From: Bacilli bacterium
GTDB taxonomy: Bacteria > Bacillota_I > Bacilli_A > RF39 > UBA660
Direction of reading: 5' to 3'
Assembly: GCA_017405445.1 (NCBI GenBank)
Contig: JAFRAK010000018.1
Location: forward strand, 1 to 54,083
Length of the DNA: 54,083 nt
Positions 1 to 9,434 of this stretch are shown here, in pieces (within the stretch, counting starts at the first letter, position 1; every line of letters begins with the position of its first letter). Under the pieces are notes generated by a model that made no database searches, had not been told where the DNA came from, and was given only the letters and a program-made list of their open reading frames with translations. The position numbers and the translations under genes are program-made.

Positions 1-56
1 ATTTTTATACGTTCTTCATTTGTATATTTTTTAAATTGCTGTCCTTTTTTTGCCAT
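1..56 (-). CDS. IS3-type transposase OrfA, N-terminal fragment
   Basis: Only the first 18 codons are inside the window, reading MAKKGQQFKKYTNEERIK. A short basic start leading into a helix-turn-helix is typical of IS3/IS150-group OrfA proteins, which bind the IS ends. The start ATG (56-54) lies 5-10 nt after an AAGGAGAT ribosome site that sits inside a hairpin. The fragment is too short to name the subgroup. Family assignment is helped by the matching OrfB end at 53979. Confidence 0.6.
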   Translation of the reverse strand, partial: MAKKGQQFKKYTNEERIK

Positions 57-58
57 AA

Positions 59-91
59 AAAATACTATCTCCTTTCTTGAGATAGTATTTT
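59..91 (-). promoter_or_regulatory. hairpin that covers the transposase ribosome-binding site
   Basis: Positions 59-71 and 79-91 are perfectly complementary (13 bp) around a 7-nt loop. On the minus strand the AAGGAGAT ribosome site of orfA spans the loop and the 3' arm. Several IS elements use such a structure to block translation when transcription enters from outside. The pairing is directly visible; the function is inferred. Confidence 0.6.
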
Positions 92-155
92 ATCAAAAGA
101 CTCTTTTTTTATAAAGTGTCCAAAATAGGGTTCACTTCAATAAAGAGATCTTTTT

Positions 156-824
156 TTATATATTATCTATCATTTTAAATATTTCATCATTAATATCTTC
201 TATTGTACGTAATTTATTATCTTTAATACATTCTATTTTTTCCCAGTTATATAACTCAGATAATTCAACATATGCTTTTTCTGCACTTTTTAAATGTTCT
301 TCACTCTTTTCATGCTCATCAATAAATTCTCTATTCTTTCTAAGCTCAATTGTATTTTCATAAGGAACATGAAGAAATATTGTAATATCTGGTTTAGGTA
401 ATTTTAATAACCAATATTCTAATTTATCAATCCATTGATACATATTAAATCTTTCATCATCATCTTTAATCTTACTACCTTGATGAGCTAAATTAGAAGT
501 AGTATATCGATCTAAGATAACATAATATCCTTCGTTTAGATATTTTTCTATCTTAGGCATATTATATTTACGATCTGCAGCATAATATAAACACACAACA
601 TGAGGATCAACATTAACAGCACCCTCTTCAAATAAAGAAGGAGATATCTCTGGTTTTCCTAAATAAGAACCCCCTACTATTTTTCCTGTAGGAGTATCAT
701 ACATAGGAAAACTAAATCGAATACACTTTCGCCCTTTTTCATTTAATCTCTTCTCTAATAATTTAGATTGAGTTTCTTTTCCAGAACAATCAGTACCTTC
801 AATAACAATTATTTTTCCTTTCAT
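156..824 (-). CDS. tmk: thymidylate kinase (dTMP kinase)
   Basis: A 222-residue P-loop kinase expected to phosphorylate dTMP to dTDP in the cytoplasm. The Walker A loop GTDCSGKETQ is at about residues 10-19 and the DRYTTSNLAHQGSK motif near residue 105 is the DRY-type substrate/lid region of thymidylate kinases. GTD-CSGKET differs from the usual GxDGAGKTT, placing it in a divergent subgroup that is often a second copy. The start is supported by GGAGGGTGG just upstream. Its stop lies 16 bp from an IS end and no terminator is seen, so transcription may run into the IS. The 272 bp upstream (825-1096) hold no convincing gene. Confidence 0.8.
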   Translation of the reverse strand: MKGKIIVIEGTDCSGKETQSKLLEKRLNEKGRKCIRFSFPMYDTPTGKIVGGSYLGKPEISPSLFEEGAVNVDPHVVCLYYAADRKYNMPKIEKYLNEGYYVILDRYTTSNLAHQGSKIKDDDERFNMYQWIDKLEYWLLKLPKPDITIFLHVPYENTIELRKNREFIDEHEKSEEHLKSAEKAYVELSELYNWEKIECIKDNKLRTIEDINDEIFKMIDNI

Positions 825-1071
825 AGTCCACCCTCCAATTTTTAATTTATAAAAAGAATATATACATCTATTTGATTACTAATGGAATACAATTCAATTG
901 AAATTTTATAATAATTAAAAATATTAAAAGAAAATATAACTAGCAGTTAATAAATGTAACTTAATCATTACATAATGACAACTATATTATTAACTTCATT
1001 TATTTTAGCTATTTCTTTAATTACACTCCAATCTTCCTCCTACTTATCATATCAAATAATTTATAAAACCA

Positions 1072-1098
1072 CAAGAAAACAGGAATAAAATCCTGTTT
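1072..1098 (-). terminator. rho-independent terminator of the BspA-like gene
   Basis: AAACAGGA and TCCTGTTT (1077-1084 / 1091-1098) form an 8-bp stem overlapping the stop codon of the BspA-like gene, followed on the minus strand by TTTTCTT. Confidence 0.7.
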
Positions 1099-4000
1099 AA
1101 CTTTTTAAAACAAAGTTTATATTACTTGGTTTATTTCTTGATGCATTTAGTTTTGTAATATCAGTATTTGTTCTACCATATGCAGTAGTAACAGAAGTAC
1201 AACCATTAAACATATCATCTGTATTTGTTACATTAGAAGTATTAAAACTACTTAAATCTAGTGTTGTTAAACTAATGCAATTATTAAACATTGAACTCAC
1301 ATTTGTCACATTTGAAGTATTAAAATTGCTTAAATCTAATTGTGTTAAACTACTACAATACAGAAACATAGCATCCATTCTCGTTACATTAGAAGTATTA
1401 AAACTACTTAAATCTAGTGTTGTTAAAGAAGATAATCCTTGAAACATTTGAGACATATCTGTTATATGAGAAGTATCCCATGTATCAAGTCCTATTATTC
1501 TTTTTAAACCTGTTCCTCCTAATCCATTAGATCCACTTGCAGCGAACATTCCATATGCATTCGTAGTATTACTTAAATCCCATCCTGTTACATCTATTTC
1601 TTCAATAGGTGATGAACTCAATTGCCCACTTCTAAATATGGCATGAGACATATCAGCAGGAAGTTTCATATTACTTAGATTTAACTTTTTTAAAGAAGAA
1701 GTCCCACTAAAAATACTTCCTGCAATTGAACCAAACGAATTAACAGCTCTTAAATCAAAACCACTTAAATCTAATTCTGTTAAACTACTACAACCAGAAA
1801 ACATTGAGGCAATGTTTGTAGCATTAGATGTATCAAAATTAGATACATCAATGTCTGTTAAACTATTACAGTTTAAAAACATTGCCGGCATATTTGTCAC
1901 ATTGCTTGTATCAAAATTAGTTACATTAATCTCTGTTAAACCACTACATCCATAAAACATTGCTTCCATATTTGTTACATTAGATGTATCAAAATTACTT
2001 AAATCTAATGTTGTTAAAGAAGATAATCCTTGAAACATATAAGACATATTTGTTACTTTTGAAGTATCCCAAGTATCAAGTCCAATGATTCTTTTTAATC
2101 CTGTTCCTCCTAATCCATTAGAACCATTTGCACCTAACATTCCATTTGCATTCGTAGTATTACTTAAATCCCATCCTGTTACATCTATTTCTTCTATTGG
2201 TGAAGAATTTGCTGAACCAAATCTAAAAATAGCATGAGACATATCAGCTGGAAGTTTCATATTACTTAGATTTAGTTTTTTTAAAGAAGAGGTTCCACCA
2301 AAAATACCTCCTGCAATTGAAGTAAATGAATTACCTTCTCTTAAATCAAAACCACTTAAATCTAATTCTGTTAAACTACTACAGTCACTAAACATAGAGC
2401 CCATATTTGTTACATTAGAAGTATCAAAACTACTCAAATCAAGACTTTCTAATGATGATAATCCAACAAACATATTATTCATATTTGTAATATGTGAAGT
2501 ATTCCACGTATCAAGACCAATGATTCTTTTTAATCCTGTTCCTCCTAATCCATTAGAACCATTAATTCCAAACATTCCACTTGCATCCGTAGTATTACTT
2601 AAATCCCATCCTGTTACATCTATTTCTTCTATTGGAGAAGAATAAGCAGATCCATATCTAAAAATAGCATTAGCCATATCTGCCGGAAGTTTCATGTTAC
2701 TTAGATTTAATTTCTTTAAAGAAGAGGTTTCACCAAAAATACCAGTTGCAATTGCACTAAATGAATTATTACCTCTTAAATCAAATCCACTTAAGTTCAA
2801 TTCTATTAAATCACTACATCTTTTAAACATTTCATCCATATTTGTAACTTTTGAAGTATTAAAATTACTTAAATCTAATGTTGTTAAAGAAGATAGTCCT
2901 TGAAACATTTGAGACATATTTGTAATATGTGAAGTATCCCAGGTATCAAGACCTATTATTCTTTTTAATCCTGTTCCTCCTAATCCATTAGATCCATTTG
3001 CAGCAAACAATCCATATGCATTTGTCGTATTACTTAAATACCATCCAGTAACATCTATTTCTTCAATAGGTGATGAACTCATTAATCCACTTCTAAATAT
3101 GGCATGAGACATATCAGCAGGAAGTTTCATATTACTTAGATTTAGTTTTTTTAAAGAAGAGGTTCCACCAAAAATATTTCCTGAAATTGCACTAAAGGAA
3201 GATGCTCCTCTTAAATCAAAACTGCTTAGATTTAGTTCTGTTAAACTACTACAACCTCCAAACATCGAAGTCATATTTTTTACGTTACCTGTATCAAAAT
3301 TTGTCACATCAATCATTTCAAGATTACTACAACCAGCAAACGCTTCTTTCATATTAATAACATTACTTGTATCAAAACTACTGGTATCAATACTTGTTGT
3401 TTTACTATAATAAAACATATCTTGCATAGAAACAATAGGCTTATCATTGATAGAAGTACATAATCTTGATGTTACGGGATCTGTTGAAGAAGTGTCTGAT
3501 AAACGCACTGCCCACCCATCATTTTCTATATTTTGCCATTCATATAAACTAGTAGAATTATTATATCCATATTCTTGCATATACCTATATGTATATTGTC
3601 CATTTACATATTCTGCTCCTTGGACTAACTCACCATCATAAGTACATGGATTAGGTTTTACATATCCAATTATGATATTAGAATTTAATTCTATATTATA
3701 ACTACAGTCAGCTAATACGCTCACTGGTAATAACATAAGAATACTTAAAAAGAATATATGTAGCTTTTTATTTTTTATTTTGAATAAGAAAATAATACTA
3801 ACTCCTATCATAAGTAAAATAAGAAAACAAAAGATACTTCCAGTTTTAGGATTAATATCAATAGGAATTAGTTTTGCTTCCTCAACTTTTAATAATACAG
3901 TTGAACTAGCATCAAACTTACCTGACCTAAATTGTTCCTGTGCTACTTCAGTTTTATAAATAACCTTTAAAGTAAATTCTTCTTCTGTACCTTTTTTTAT

Positions 4001-4327
4001 CTTTTTAGTTCCATCTTTAGGTATTAAACTATATTCTATAGTATTATCTTCATTAGTACTTTTATCATCTACAACATAATCTTCCTTAGAATCATTTTTA
4101 ATAATTACTTTATACTCAATAGAGTCTCCTACTTCATACATTTTAACATCTAAATTGATTTTGCTATCTTCAAGTGTAACATCACTTAACTCTTCTGTTA
4201 ATCCTGTAGTCTTCTTTAACTCTATCATTTTGATAAAAACATCCTTATTATCACAAGACTCTTCTGCATAAACAAAAGTAGGAATAATTAATATTACTAA
4301 TAAAAACAAATAACTAAGTTTTTTCAT
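1097..4327 (-). CDS. BspA-type (DUF285) leucine-rich repeat surface protein with internal sorting-like and signal-like segments
   Basis: A 1076-residue exported protein. Residues 1-21 are a signal peptide (cleavage near VYA/EE). Residues 25-155 form an Ig-like region. NPKTG at 159-163 is followed by a hydrophobic stretch (165-183) and KIKNKK, which resembles an LPXTG-type cell-wall sorting signal. Directly after comes a second hydrophobic, signal-peptide-like stretch ending VSVLA (189-206). The remaining ~800 residues are BspA/DUF285 repeats such as LDLSNFDTSNVTNMEAMF, with four longer units containing SSPIEEIDVTGW and GLKRIIGLDTW. This family is common on host-associated Bacillota and Mollicutes and is linked to adhesion. 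The start has AGGTGA 5 nt upstream. It may be a fusion of two exported proteins or a protein with a membrane hairpin. Confidence 0.85.
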   Translation of the reverse strand: MKKLSYLFLLVILIIPTFVYAEESCDNKDVFIKMIELKKTTGLTEELSDVTLEDSKINLDVKMYEVGDSIEYKVIIKNDSKEDYVVDDKSTNEDNTIEYSLIPKDGTKKIKKGTEEEFTLKVIYKTEVAQEQFRSGKFDASSTVLLKVEEAKLIPIDINPKTGSIFCFLILLMIGVSIIFLFKIKNKKLHIFFLSILMLLPVSVLADCSYNIELNSNIIIGYVKPNPCTYDGELVQGAEYVNGQYTYRYMQEYGYNNSTSLYEWQNIENDGWAVRLSDTSSTDPVTSRLCTSINDKPIVSMQDMFYYSKTTSIDTSSFDTSNVINMKEAFAGCSNLEMIDVTNFDTGNVKNMTSMFGGCSSLTELNLSSFDLRGASSFSAISGNIFGGTSSLKKLNLSNMKLPADMSHAIFRSGLMSSSPIEEIDVTGWYLSNTTNAYGLFAANGSNGLGGTGLKRIIGLDTWDTSHITNMSQMFQGLSSLTTLDLSNFNTSKVTNMDEMFKRCSDLIELNLSGFDLRGNNSFSAIATGIFGETSSLKKLNLSNMKLPADMANAIFRYGSAYSSPIEEIDVTGWDLSNTTDASGMFGINGSNGLGGTGLKRIIGLDTWNTSHITNMNNMFVGLSSLESLDLSSFDTSNVTNMGSMFSDCSSLTELDLSGFDLREGNSFTSIAGGIFGGTSSLKKLNLSNMKLPADMSHAIFRFGSANSSPIEEIDVTGWDLSNTTNANGMLGANGSNGLGGTGLKRIIGLDTWDTSKVTNMSYMFQGLSSLTTLDLSNFDTSNVTNMEAMFYGCSGLTEINVTNFDTSNVTNMPAMFLNCNSLTDIDVSNFDTSNATNIASMFSGCSSLTELDLSGFDLRAVNSFGSIAGSIFSGTSSLKKLNLSNMKLPADMSHAIFRSGQLSSSPIEEIDVTGWDLSNTTNAYGMFAASGSNGLGGTGLKRIIGLDTWDTSHITDMSQMFQGLSSLTTLDLSSFNTSNVTRMDAMFLYCSSLTQLDLSNFNTSNVTNVSSMFNNCISLTTLDLSSFNTSNVTNTDDMFNGCTSVTTAYGRTNTDITKLNASRNKPSNINFVLKS
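1480..3180 (-). repeat. four long tandem repeat units inside the BspA-like gene
   Basis: Near-identical coding blocks of about 200 bp recur at roughly 2940-3170, 2510-2720, 2090-2300 and 1485-1700. Each encodes KLNLSNMKLPADM, SSPIEEIDVTGW, GGTGLKRIIGLDTW and a following MF-type leucine-rich repeat. Spacing between units varies because different numbers of short DUF285 repeats separate them. Such identity favours copy-number change by recombination. Confidence 0.85.
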
Positions 4328-4351
4328 AGTATCACCTATTATTATTTTATA

Positions 4352-4396
4352 ATAAAAAAATACATTTAAAATGACAAACAGTCACTTTAAATGTAT
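4352..4396 (-). terminator. rho-independent terminator after the HD hydrolase gene
   Basis: ATACATTTAAA and TTTAAATGTAT with inner GTGAC/GTCAC pair across a TGTTT loop (4360-4396). On the minus strand the stem is followed by TTTTTTTATT. It separates the lepA-hemW gene group from the BspA-like gene. Confidence 0.75.
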
Positions 4397-4408
4397 AGTT
4401 GACAAATA

Positions 4409-4990
4409 TTATACACTAATTTTATTTTCTTCATCAAATGGAACTAATAAACATTTTCTAGAAGCAAGATAATCACACATATGCACAAAATTCTGATATT
4501 TTGTTTTTGGTGGTTCTAACACTTCATTTCCATCATAATCTGTTATCCATGGTCCCATATGAGTTTTAATCACTTCAGACATAAATTCAGCATCTTCTTT
4601 ATTTAATCCTATTTCCTTCTGATTATCTTTAATAAAATTAGCCATTAGAATAGGATGATCAAATCTTGTATACTTTTCTTTTGGATTACCACACTTTAAT
4701 CCATCATGTACTAATAAAGACATTAACATTAAATCTTTTTCTCTAGAAGTATATTTTCCACCTATACTAGGATCAGATAATAATTCAAAACCAATTCTCA
4801 TAGCAGCTTTAGAATGTCTTAATAATCCACCTTCTCCTAATGCATATCCCGGATGATATTTCCCAGTTGAGGAAGCTGCTTCATGAAACCAGTACTCTGG
4901 TAACATCTCTATTATTTTTAATAAACAATCACTATAAGTCTCATCTTGAATATAATCTAATTCATCTAAAAACATTTCTTCTTTTTCCAT
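4409..4990 (-). CDS. HD-domain metal-dependent phosphohydrolase
   Basis: A 193-residue soluble protein with the ordered HD-superfamily ligands: H59 (LLRHSK), H95-D96 (LLVHDG), H112 (RFDHPI), H144 (KTHMGPW) and a late aspartate (HMCDYLASRK). This set binds one or two metals and hydrolyses phosphoesters, often of nucleotides. The GHPGYALGEGGLLRHS-like region resembles phage and gut-Bacillota HD proteins rather than YqeK. It begins 8 bp after hemW and is probably the last gene of the lepA-hemW group. Its ribosome site (GAAAGTAG) is weak. Substrate unknown. Confidence 0.7.
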   Translation of the reverse strand: MEKEEMFLDELDYIQDETYSDCLLKIIEMLPEYWFHEAASSTGKYHPGYALGEGGLLRHSKAAMRIGFELLSDPSIGGKYTSREKDLMLMSLLVHDGLKCGNPKEKYTRFDHPILMANFIKDNQKEIGLNKEDAEFMSEVIKTHMGPWITDYDGNEVLEPPKTKYQNFVHMCDYLASRKCLLVPFDEENKISV

Positions 4991-4998
4991 AAAATCAA

Positions 4999-6093
4999 CT
5001 ACTTTCTATTTTGTAATATTTTTACTAATATTTCATTACTTACATATATTTTATCTTCAGGAATACTTAAATAATGATTATTTAATTGTAGATATCCTTC
5101 TTCTATCAATTGATCAACATCATAATAATATGATAAAGAATGGTGATATTTTTCTTCAAATAATCTTAAATCAATTCCTTTTAATAATCGTAATCCAAGG
5201 ATTACTTCATATTCAATTTCATCATCTAAAGACAATTCTTCTTCTGCTAAAACAATACCCTCTTTATAACGTGTAATACTTCTCGTATTTGTAATTCTTT
5301 TTTTATGAATATAAGAACTAGAACCTAATCCAAATCCATAATACTCTCCATTTTTCCAATAACAAAGATTATGTTTTGATTCATATCCTGGTTTTGAAAA
5401 ATTACTAATTTCATAATGAATATAACCATTTTCTTTTAATCTTTTGCAAATACTCAAATACATCTCATAATCTAATTCTTCTGATATATTTTTAGTATCT
5501 TTTATACCAAGAATAGTATTTTCCTCAATGATTAAAGAATAAGTAGAAATATGCTCAGGAAATAAAGATAAAATAAAATCTAAGTCTTTTTCTAAATCAT
5601 CAATATTTTCTCCTGGTATTGCATATATCAAATCAAAATTAATATTATGAATTCCAATACTTCTTGCATAATCAACTAAAGTTCTACATTTTTCTTGATC
5701 AAGAGTCCTATTTAATAATTGTAAAAAACGAAGATTTGTCGTTTCTACCCCTATACTTAATCGATTAATTCCATAAGTCTTTAATAATTCTAACTTCTCT
5801 ATAGTAATGGAGTCTACATTTCCTTCTATCGTATATTCAATATCTTTACTAAGTTTTAATTTAGAAAGAATCTTTAATAATCTTTCTAACTCTTCATAAG
5901 ATAAACAAGTAGGAGTACCTCCTCCTATATACAAAGTATCTAATACTTCTCCTTGATATTTAGAATCTATTTCTTTTTCTAAAGCATCTAGATAAGAATT
6001 AATAAACTTTTTATGATAAATTAGTTTACAAAAATCACAGTAAGAACATATCTTTTTGCAAAAAGGTATATGTACATAACAACTTTTAATCAT
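4999..6093 (-). CDS. hemW: radical SAM heme chaperone HemW (coproporphyrinogen oxidase-like)
   Basis: A 364-residue radical SAM protein. The cluster motif PFCKKICSYCDF (C12, C16, C19) binds the 4Fe-4S centre, and IGGGTPT (about 57-63) and IGVET match the HemN/HemW SAM-binding segments. HemW proteins bind heme and pass it to target proteins, and do not act as CPO. Length and the neighbouring lepA are typical of Firmicutes hemW. The start ATG overlaps the upstream gene's stop by 8 bp with a GAGAGG ribosome site inside that gene, indicating translational coupling. Confidence 0.88.
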   Translation of the reverse strand: MIKSCYVHIPFCKKICSYCDFCKLIYHKKFINSYLDALEKEIDSKYQGEVLDTLYIGGGTPTCLSYEELERLLKILSKLKLSKDIEYTIEGNVDSITIEKLELLKTYGINRLSIGVETTNLRFLQLLNRTLDQEKCRTLVDYARSIGIHNINFDLIYAIPGENIDDLEKDLDFILSLFPEHISTYSLIIEENTILGIKDTKNISEELDYEMYLSICKRLKENGYIHYEISNFSKPGYESKHNLCYWKNGEYYGFGLGSSSYIHKKRITNTRSITRYKEGIVLAEEELSLDDEIEYEVILGLRLLKGIDLRLFEEKYHHSLSYYYDVDQLIEEGYLQLNNHYLSIPEDKIYVSNEILVKILQNRK

Positions 6094-6658
6094 TAAAACC
6101 TCTCATTTTTAAATATTGTTTTTCTAAAGCTTTTTTCTTTCTCATATAACTAGTTCTAGAAGAAGATAATTTTTGAGATAATTCTCTTAATTCTTCTTCT
6201 TTTAATAAAGTAGTTAATCTAGAATCATGTAAACAATCATGAATATAAGATCTTTGATATCCATATTCATGTAAATCTTTTGCAATTTCTGTTAATGTTT
6301 TTGGATAATGGTCTAAATAATAATGAACAATAAACAAAATATCTAATTTCTTTTTTAATTCTCTATCTTCTTCAGAACTCTTAATACATCCAATAAATCT
6401 TCCTTTTGAATCTTTTAAAGATTGATGGTGAGAAAAATATTCTTTTCCCCCTTTTTTTTGACCCTCTAATTTATTATGTTTCATTTTTTCTTCAATTGTA
6501 ATTCCTAAACCAGGAATCATTTCTTGACGATGTTTTTCTAAATACCTTTGAACAGAAGAAAAAGAAAATCCTGTTACTTGAACAATATCTTTAATATAAC
6601 TATTCGGATTTTCTAAAAAATAATCTACTACAATTTTTTCTTTTTCAAAACTTTCCAT
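6086..6658 (-). CDS. protein with two helix-turn-helix segments, SpoIIID-like pattern
   Basis: 190 residues. The N-terminal segment (residues 8-45, IVVDYFLENPNSYIKDIVQV...SSVQRYL) and a middle segment (residues 107-145, LFIVHYYLDHYPKTLTEIAKDL) both look like short DNA-binding helix-turn-helix units, similar in style to SpoIIID. A conserved-looking linker (GGKEYFSHHQSLKDSKGRFIG) joins them, and the C-terminus is basic. It lies between lepA (4 bp upstream) and hemW (8-bp overlap), so it is co-expressed with housekeeping genes. I do not recognise a named family; a regulator or sporulation-derived relic are both possible. Confidence 0.5.
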   Translation of the reverse strand: MESFEKEKIVVDYFLENPNSYIKDIVQVTGFSFSSVQRYLEKHRQEMIPGLGITIEEKMKHNKLEGQKKGGKEYFSHHQSLKDSKGRFIGCIKSSEEDRELKKKLDILFIVHYYLDHYPKTLTEIAKDLHEYGYQRSYIHDCLHDSRLTTLLKEEELRELSQKLSSSRTSYMRKKKALEKQYLKMRGFND

Positions 6659-6662
6659 AAGA

Positions 6663-8456
6663 CTACTCCTTTGTTGATAAAATAGATAAGAAAGCCTCTT
6701 GAGGCACTTCTACACTACCAATTTGTTTCATCCTCTTTTTACCTTCTTTTTGCTTTTCCAGTAATTTCTTTTTACGAGTAACATCTCCACCATAACACTT
6801 TGCTAAAACATCCTTACGAAGAGCTTTTACTGTTTCTCTTGCGATGACATGCATACCGATTGCTGCTTGAATTGGTACTTCAAATAATTGTCTAGGAATA
6901 ATCTCTTTTAATTTTTCACAAACTATTTTTCCACGAGAATAAGCAAAATCTTTATGTACAATTACACTTAAAGCATCTACAACTTCTCCATTTAATAAAA
7001 TATCCATTTTAACTAAATCACTTTGTTTATAACCAATCAACTCATAATCAAAGGATGCATATCCTTTCGTACAACTCTTTAATCGATCAAAAAAGTCATA
7101 TACAATTTCTGATAATGGAAGTTCATAATGAATAGTAACTCTTTCTGTATCCAAATACTCCATATTAATAAATGTTCCTCTTTTATCCTGACACAATTCC
7201 ATTAAAGAACCAATATAATCCTTTGGAGTAAAAATACTACATTTAACATATGGTTCAAATGTCTTTGAAACAAACTCTCTTTTAGGCATCTTAGATGGAC
7301 TATCTACAATTACTTTATCTCCATTATTTAATAATACTTCATAAACAACAGAAGGAGAAGTTGCAATTAAATTTATTCCAAATTCTCTTTCAATTCTCTC
7401 TTCTACAATTTCCATATGAAGTAAACCTAAAAATCCACATCGAAAACCAAAACCTAATGCTTTAGAAGTTTCTGGTTCAAAAGTTAATGCAGCATCATTT
7501 AATTTTAATTTATTTAATGCATCTCTTAAATCTTCAAACTTATTTGCTTCTATTGGATACATTCCACAATATACAGTAGGCTTCATCGGTTTATATCCAT
7601 GTAAAGCTTCTTTTGCAGGATTTTCCTCTAATGTAATCGTATCTCCCACATGAACATCTTGAATACTTTTAATAGATGCATATAAATAACCTACTTCTCC
7701 TGCAGATAATTCTTTTATTTCTTCTTCTTTTGGAGTATTAATCGACAACCCAACAACATCATAAGTAGCATTAGTCTCCATCATTTTAATAATATCTCCA
7801 ACTTTTACTACTCCATCTACTACTCTAATACTAGTAATAACTCCACGATAAGAATCAAATAAACTATCAAAAATCAAAGCTTTTAAAGGTTTATTCTGAT
7901 CTCCTTTAGGAGATGGAATCACATCAATAATTCGATCTAATAATTCACTTATTCCTTCTCCTGTTTTCGCACTAGTCTTTATAATATCATTTCTATCAAA
8001 ACCAATATTTTCAAGTTCAGTACTTACCTTTTCAATATCTGCGCTCGGTAAATCAATCTTGTTAATGACGGGGATAATCGTAAGATGATTATCAAGAGCT
8101 AAGTAAAGGTTTGCAAGAGTCTGAGCTTCAACTCCTTGAGCAGCATCTACTACTAAAAGCGCTCCTTCACAAGCAGCTAAAGATCTAGAAACTTCATAAG
8201 AAAAATCAACATGTCCTGGAGTATCAATTAAGTTTAATTGATAAGTTTCTCCATCTCTCGTATAAGAAAGCTGAACAGCATTTAGTTTAATGGTAATTCC
8301 TCTTTCTCTTTCTAAATCCATAGAGTCTAACATTTGATCTTTTAATTCTCTTTTATCAATCGCACCAGTTCGCTCTAGAATACGATCAGCTAAAGTACTT
8401 TTTCCATGATCAATATGAGCAATTATACAAAAATTTCTGATATTTTCCTGTTTCAT
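6663..8456 (-). CDS. lepA: elongation factor 4 (LepA), ribosome back-translocase GTPase
   Basis: 597 residues, the usual length. The G-domain motifs are AHIDHGKST (G1), GITI (G2), DTPGHVDF (G3) and NKIDLP (G4). The C-terminal LepA-specific region ([32 protein letters not shown]) is complete. LepA binds stalled or mis-translocated ribosomes and aids translation in stress and biogenesis. The start has AAGGAG 8 nt upstream. It leads a compact gene group with the two-HTH gene, hemW and the HD hydrolase. Confidence 0.96.
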   Translation of the reverse strand: MKQENIRNFCIIAHIDHGKSTLADRILERTGAIDKRELKDQMLDSMDLERERGITIKLNAVQLSYTRDGETYQLNLIDTPGHVDFSYEVSRSLAACEGALLVVDAAQGVEAQTLANLYLALDNHLTIIPVINKIDLPSADIEKVSTELENIGFDRNDIIKTSAKTGEGISELLDRIIDVIPSPKGDQNKPLKALIFDSLFDSYRGVITSIRVVDGVVKVGDIIKMMETNATYDVVGLSINTPKEEEIKELSAGEVGYLYASIKSIQDVHVGDTITLEENPAKEALHGYKPMKPTVYCGMYPIEANKFEDLRDALNKLKLNDAALTFEPETSKALGFGFRCGFLGLLHMEIVEERIEREFGINLIATSPSVVYEVLLNNGDKVIVDSPSKMPKREFVSKTFEPYVKCSIFTPKDYIGSLMELCQDKRGTFINMEYLDTERVTIHYELPLSEIVYDFFDRLKSCTKGYASFDYELIGYKQSDLVKMDILLNGEVVDALSVIVHKDFAYSRGKIVCEKLKEIIPRQLFEVPIQAAIGMHVIARETVKALRKDVLAKCYGGDVTRKKKLLEKQKEGKKRMKQIGSVEVPQEAFLSILSTKE

Positions 8457-8491
8457 AGTAGCACTCCTTAAATATTTAATATTATATCATA

Positions 8492-9382
8492 TTATGGATT
8501 ATTTTCATCTATTATTTCACTACTGACAAAATAATAAGAAGAATTATTTAAAGCAAAATGATACTTAATAGTAGAACATCCTTCAATTTGTCTCCAATCA
8601 ACCATAATTTGCTCTAAGGAAATATTATAATCTTGTCCCAACAACGTAGTATAATTAAAATCTTTATAGTATAAAACATCATAATTATTTCCTTTAGGAA
8701 TCAAATCCAAATAAACTACTTTTTCATAAAGAACAAGTTCTCCATTCTCCATCTCATAAGCACTATCCAATTGAGTAAGATATTGAGGATTTTCCTTACT
8801 CTCATCTCCAAGAAATTGCGTAAATGTTGCATCATATCCTTCGTTTTGTGGATTGTATTCTAGATTTGCAACATTACAATGTCGAATTTGAAAAGGAAAA
8901 ACATAATTAAAAGGAATAAAGTTAGAAAATTGTACATTGGGACCAAAAAACAATTTCATATGAGATAAAACAGTATCAATAGGAAGAAAATAAATACGAT
9001 TAGAAAAAGAATCTACTTGTTTTGTATCAATGAAATCTTCTTTTGTTATAGTACGAAAGGCATAATATAATTTTTCAGTATCTGTAAAAGAATTGATATC
9101 AACTTTTAGATTATAAATGAACTTATCATATCTAACATTTCTAGTACCATAAGTAACATAAGAATATAAATTTTGAACATCCATCCGATTAATATCAATA
9201 GAAGTCATTTTTTCTTGAGGCTTTTTATTTATGATTGGTAAAGCCATTATAATAACAAACAATAATAAAATAAAAAAAACAAAAACAAGGAAAAAAGTAA
9301 ATTTATAGTTATGATTTTTCTTATTCTTACTACGTTTTTTTATATCATATTCTTGTAAGGAATCAACATCGAAATCACTCAT
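8492..9382 (-). CDS. single-pass membrane protein of unknown function
   Basis: 296 residues counted from the ATG at 9382. That ATG has a TAGGTGA site 7 nt upstream; a GTG at 9391 overlaps the ribosome site and is rejected. A basic cytoplasmic tail (KKRSKNKKNHNYK) is followed by one membrane helix (about residues 28-47) and a roughly 245-residue extracellular domain rich in Tyr, Phe and Asn. There is no lipobox or sortase motif. It sits directly upstream of lepA with its own TATAAT-like sequence near 9416. I recognise no family. Confidence 0.6.
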   Translation of the reverse strand: MSDFDVDSLQEYDIKKRSKNKKNHNYKFTFFLVFVFFILLLFVIIMALPIINKKPQEKMTSIDINRMDVQNLYSYVTYGTRNVRYDKFIYNLKVDINSFTDTEKLYYAFRTITKEDFIDTKQVDSFSNRIYFLPIDTVLSHMKLFFGPNVQFSNFIPFNYVFPFQIRHCNVANLEYNPQNEGYDATFTQFLGDESKENPQYLTQLDSAYEMENGELVLYEKVVYLDLIPKGNNYDVLYYKDFNYTTLLGQDYNISLEQIMVDWRQIEGCSTIKYHFALNNSSYYFVSSEIIDENNP

Positions 9383-9434
9383 GAACTTCACCTACCAATT
9401 ATATATATCTATTATATCATAAGAAAAGAAGATA

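Larger units (their letters stand above)
1..139 (-). mobile_element. 5' end of an IS3-family insertion sequence, cut by the window edge
   Basis: The outer end reads TGAAGTGAACCC on the minus strand (end at 139), with GACACT and AAAAAGAGT further in. The same blocks occur at the IS end at 53943-53980 (TGAAGT, GACACT, AAAAAAGAGT), so these are the two imperfect terminal inverted repeats of one IS type. The element contains the start of orfA at 56 and ends 16 bp from the tmk stop codon. The transposase body lies outside the window. The family call rests on the OrfA start here and the OrfB tail at the other edge. Confidence 0.75.

Noticed and set aside
825..1074. Possible gene remnant between tmk and the BspA-like gene
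   Set aside because: A 23-residue minus-strand tail reading EEDWSVIKEIAKINEVNNIV might be a relic, but it is too short and has stops before it. No gene is claimed.
2694..2903. Plus-strand open frame inside the BspA-like gene
   Set aside because: It mirrors leucine-rich repeats on the other strand, has no ribosome site and exists only because of biased codons. Similar frames at 3447, 18449, 19323, 21870, 23133, 24420, 26811, 31338, 32266 and 44418 are also shadows.
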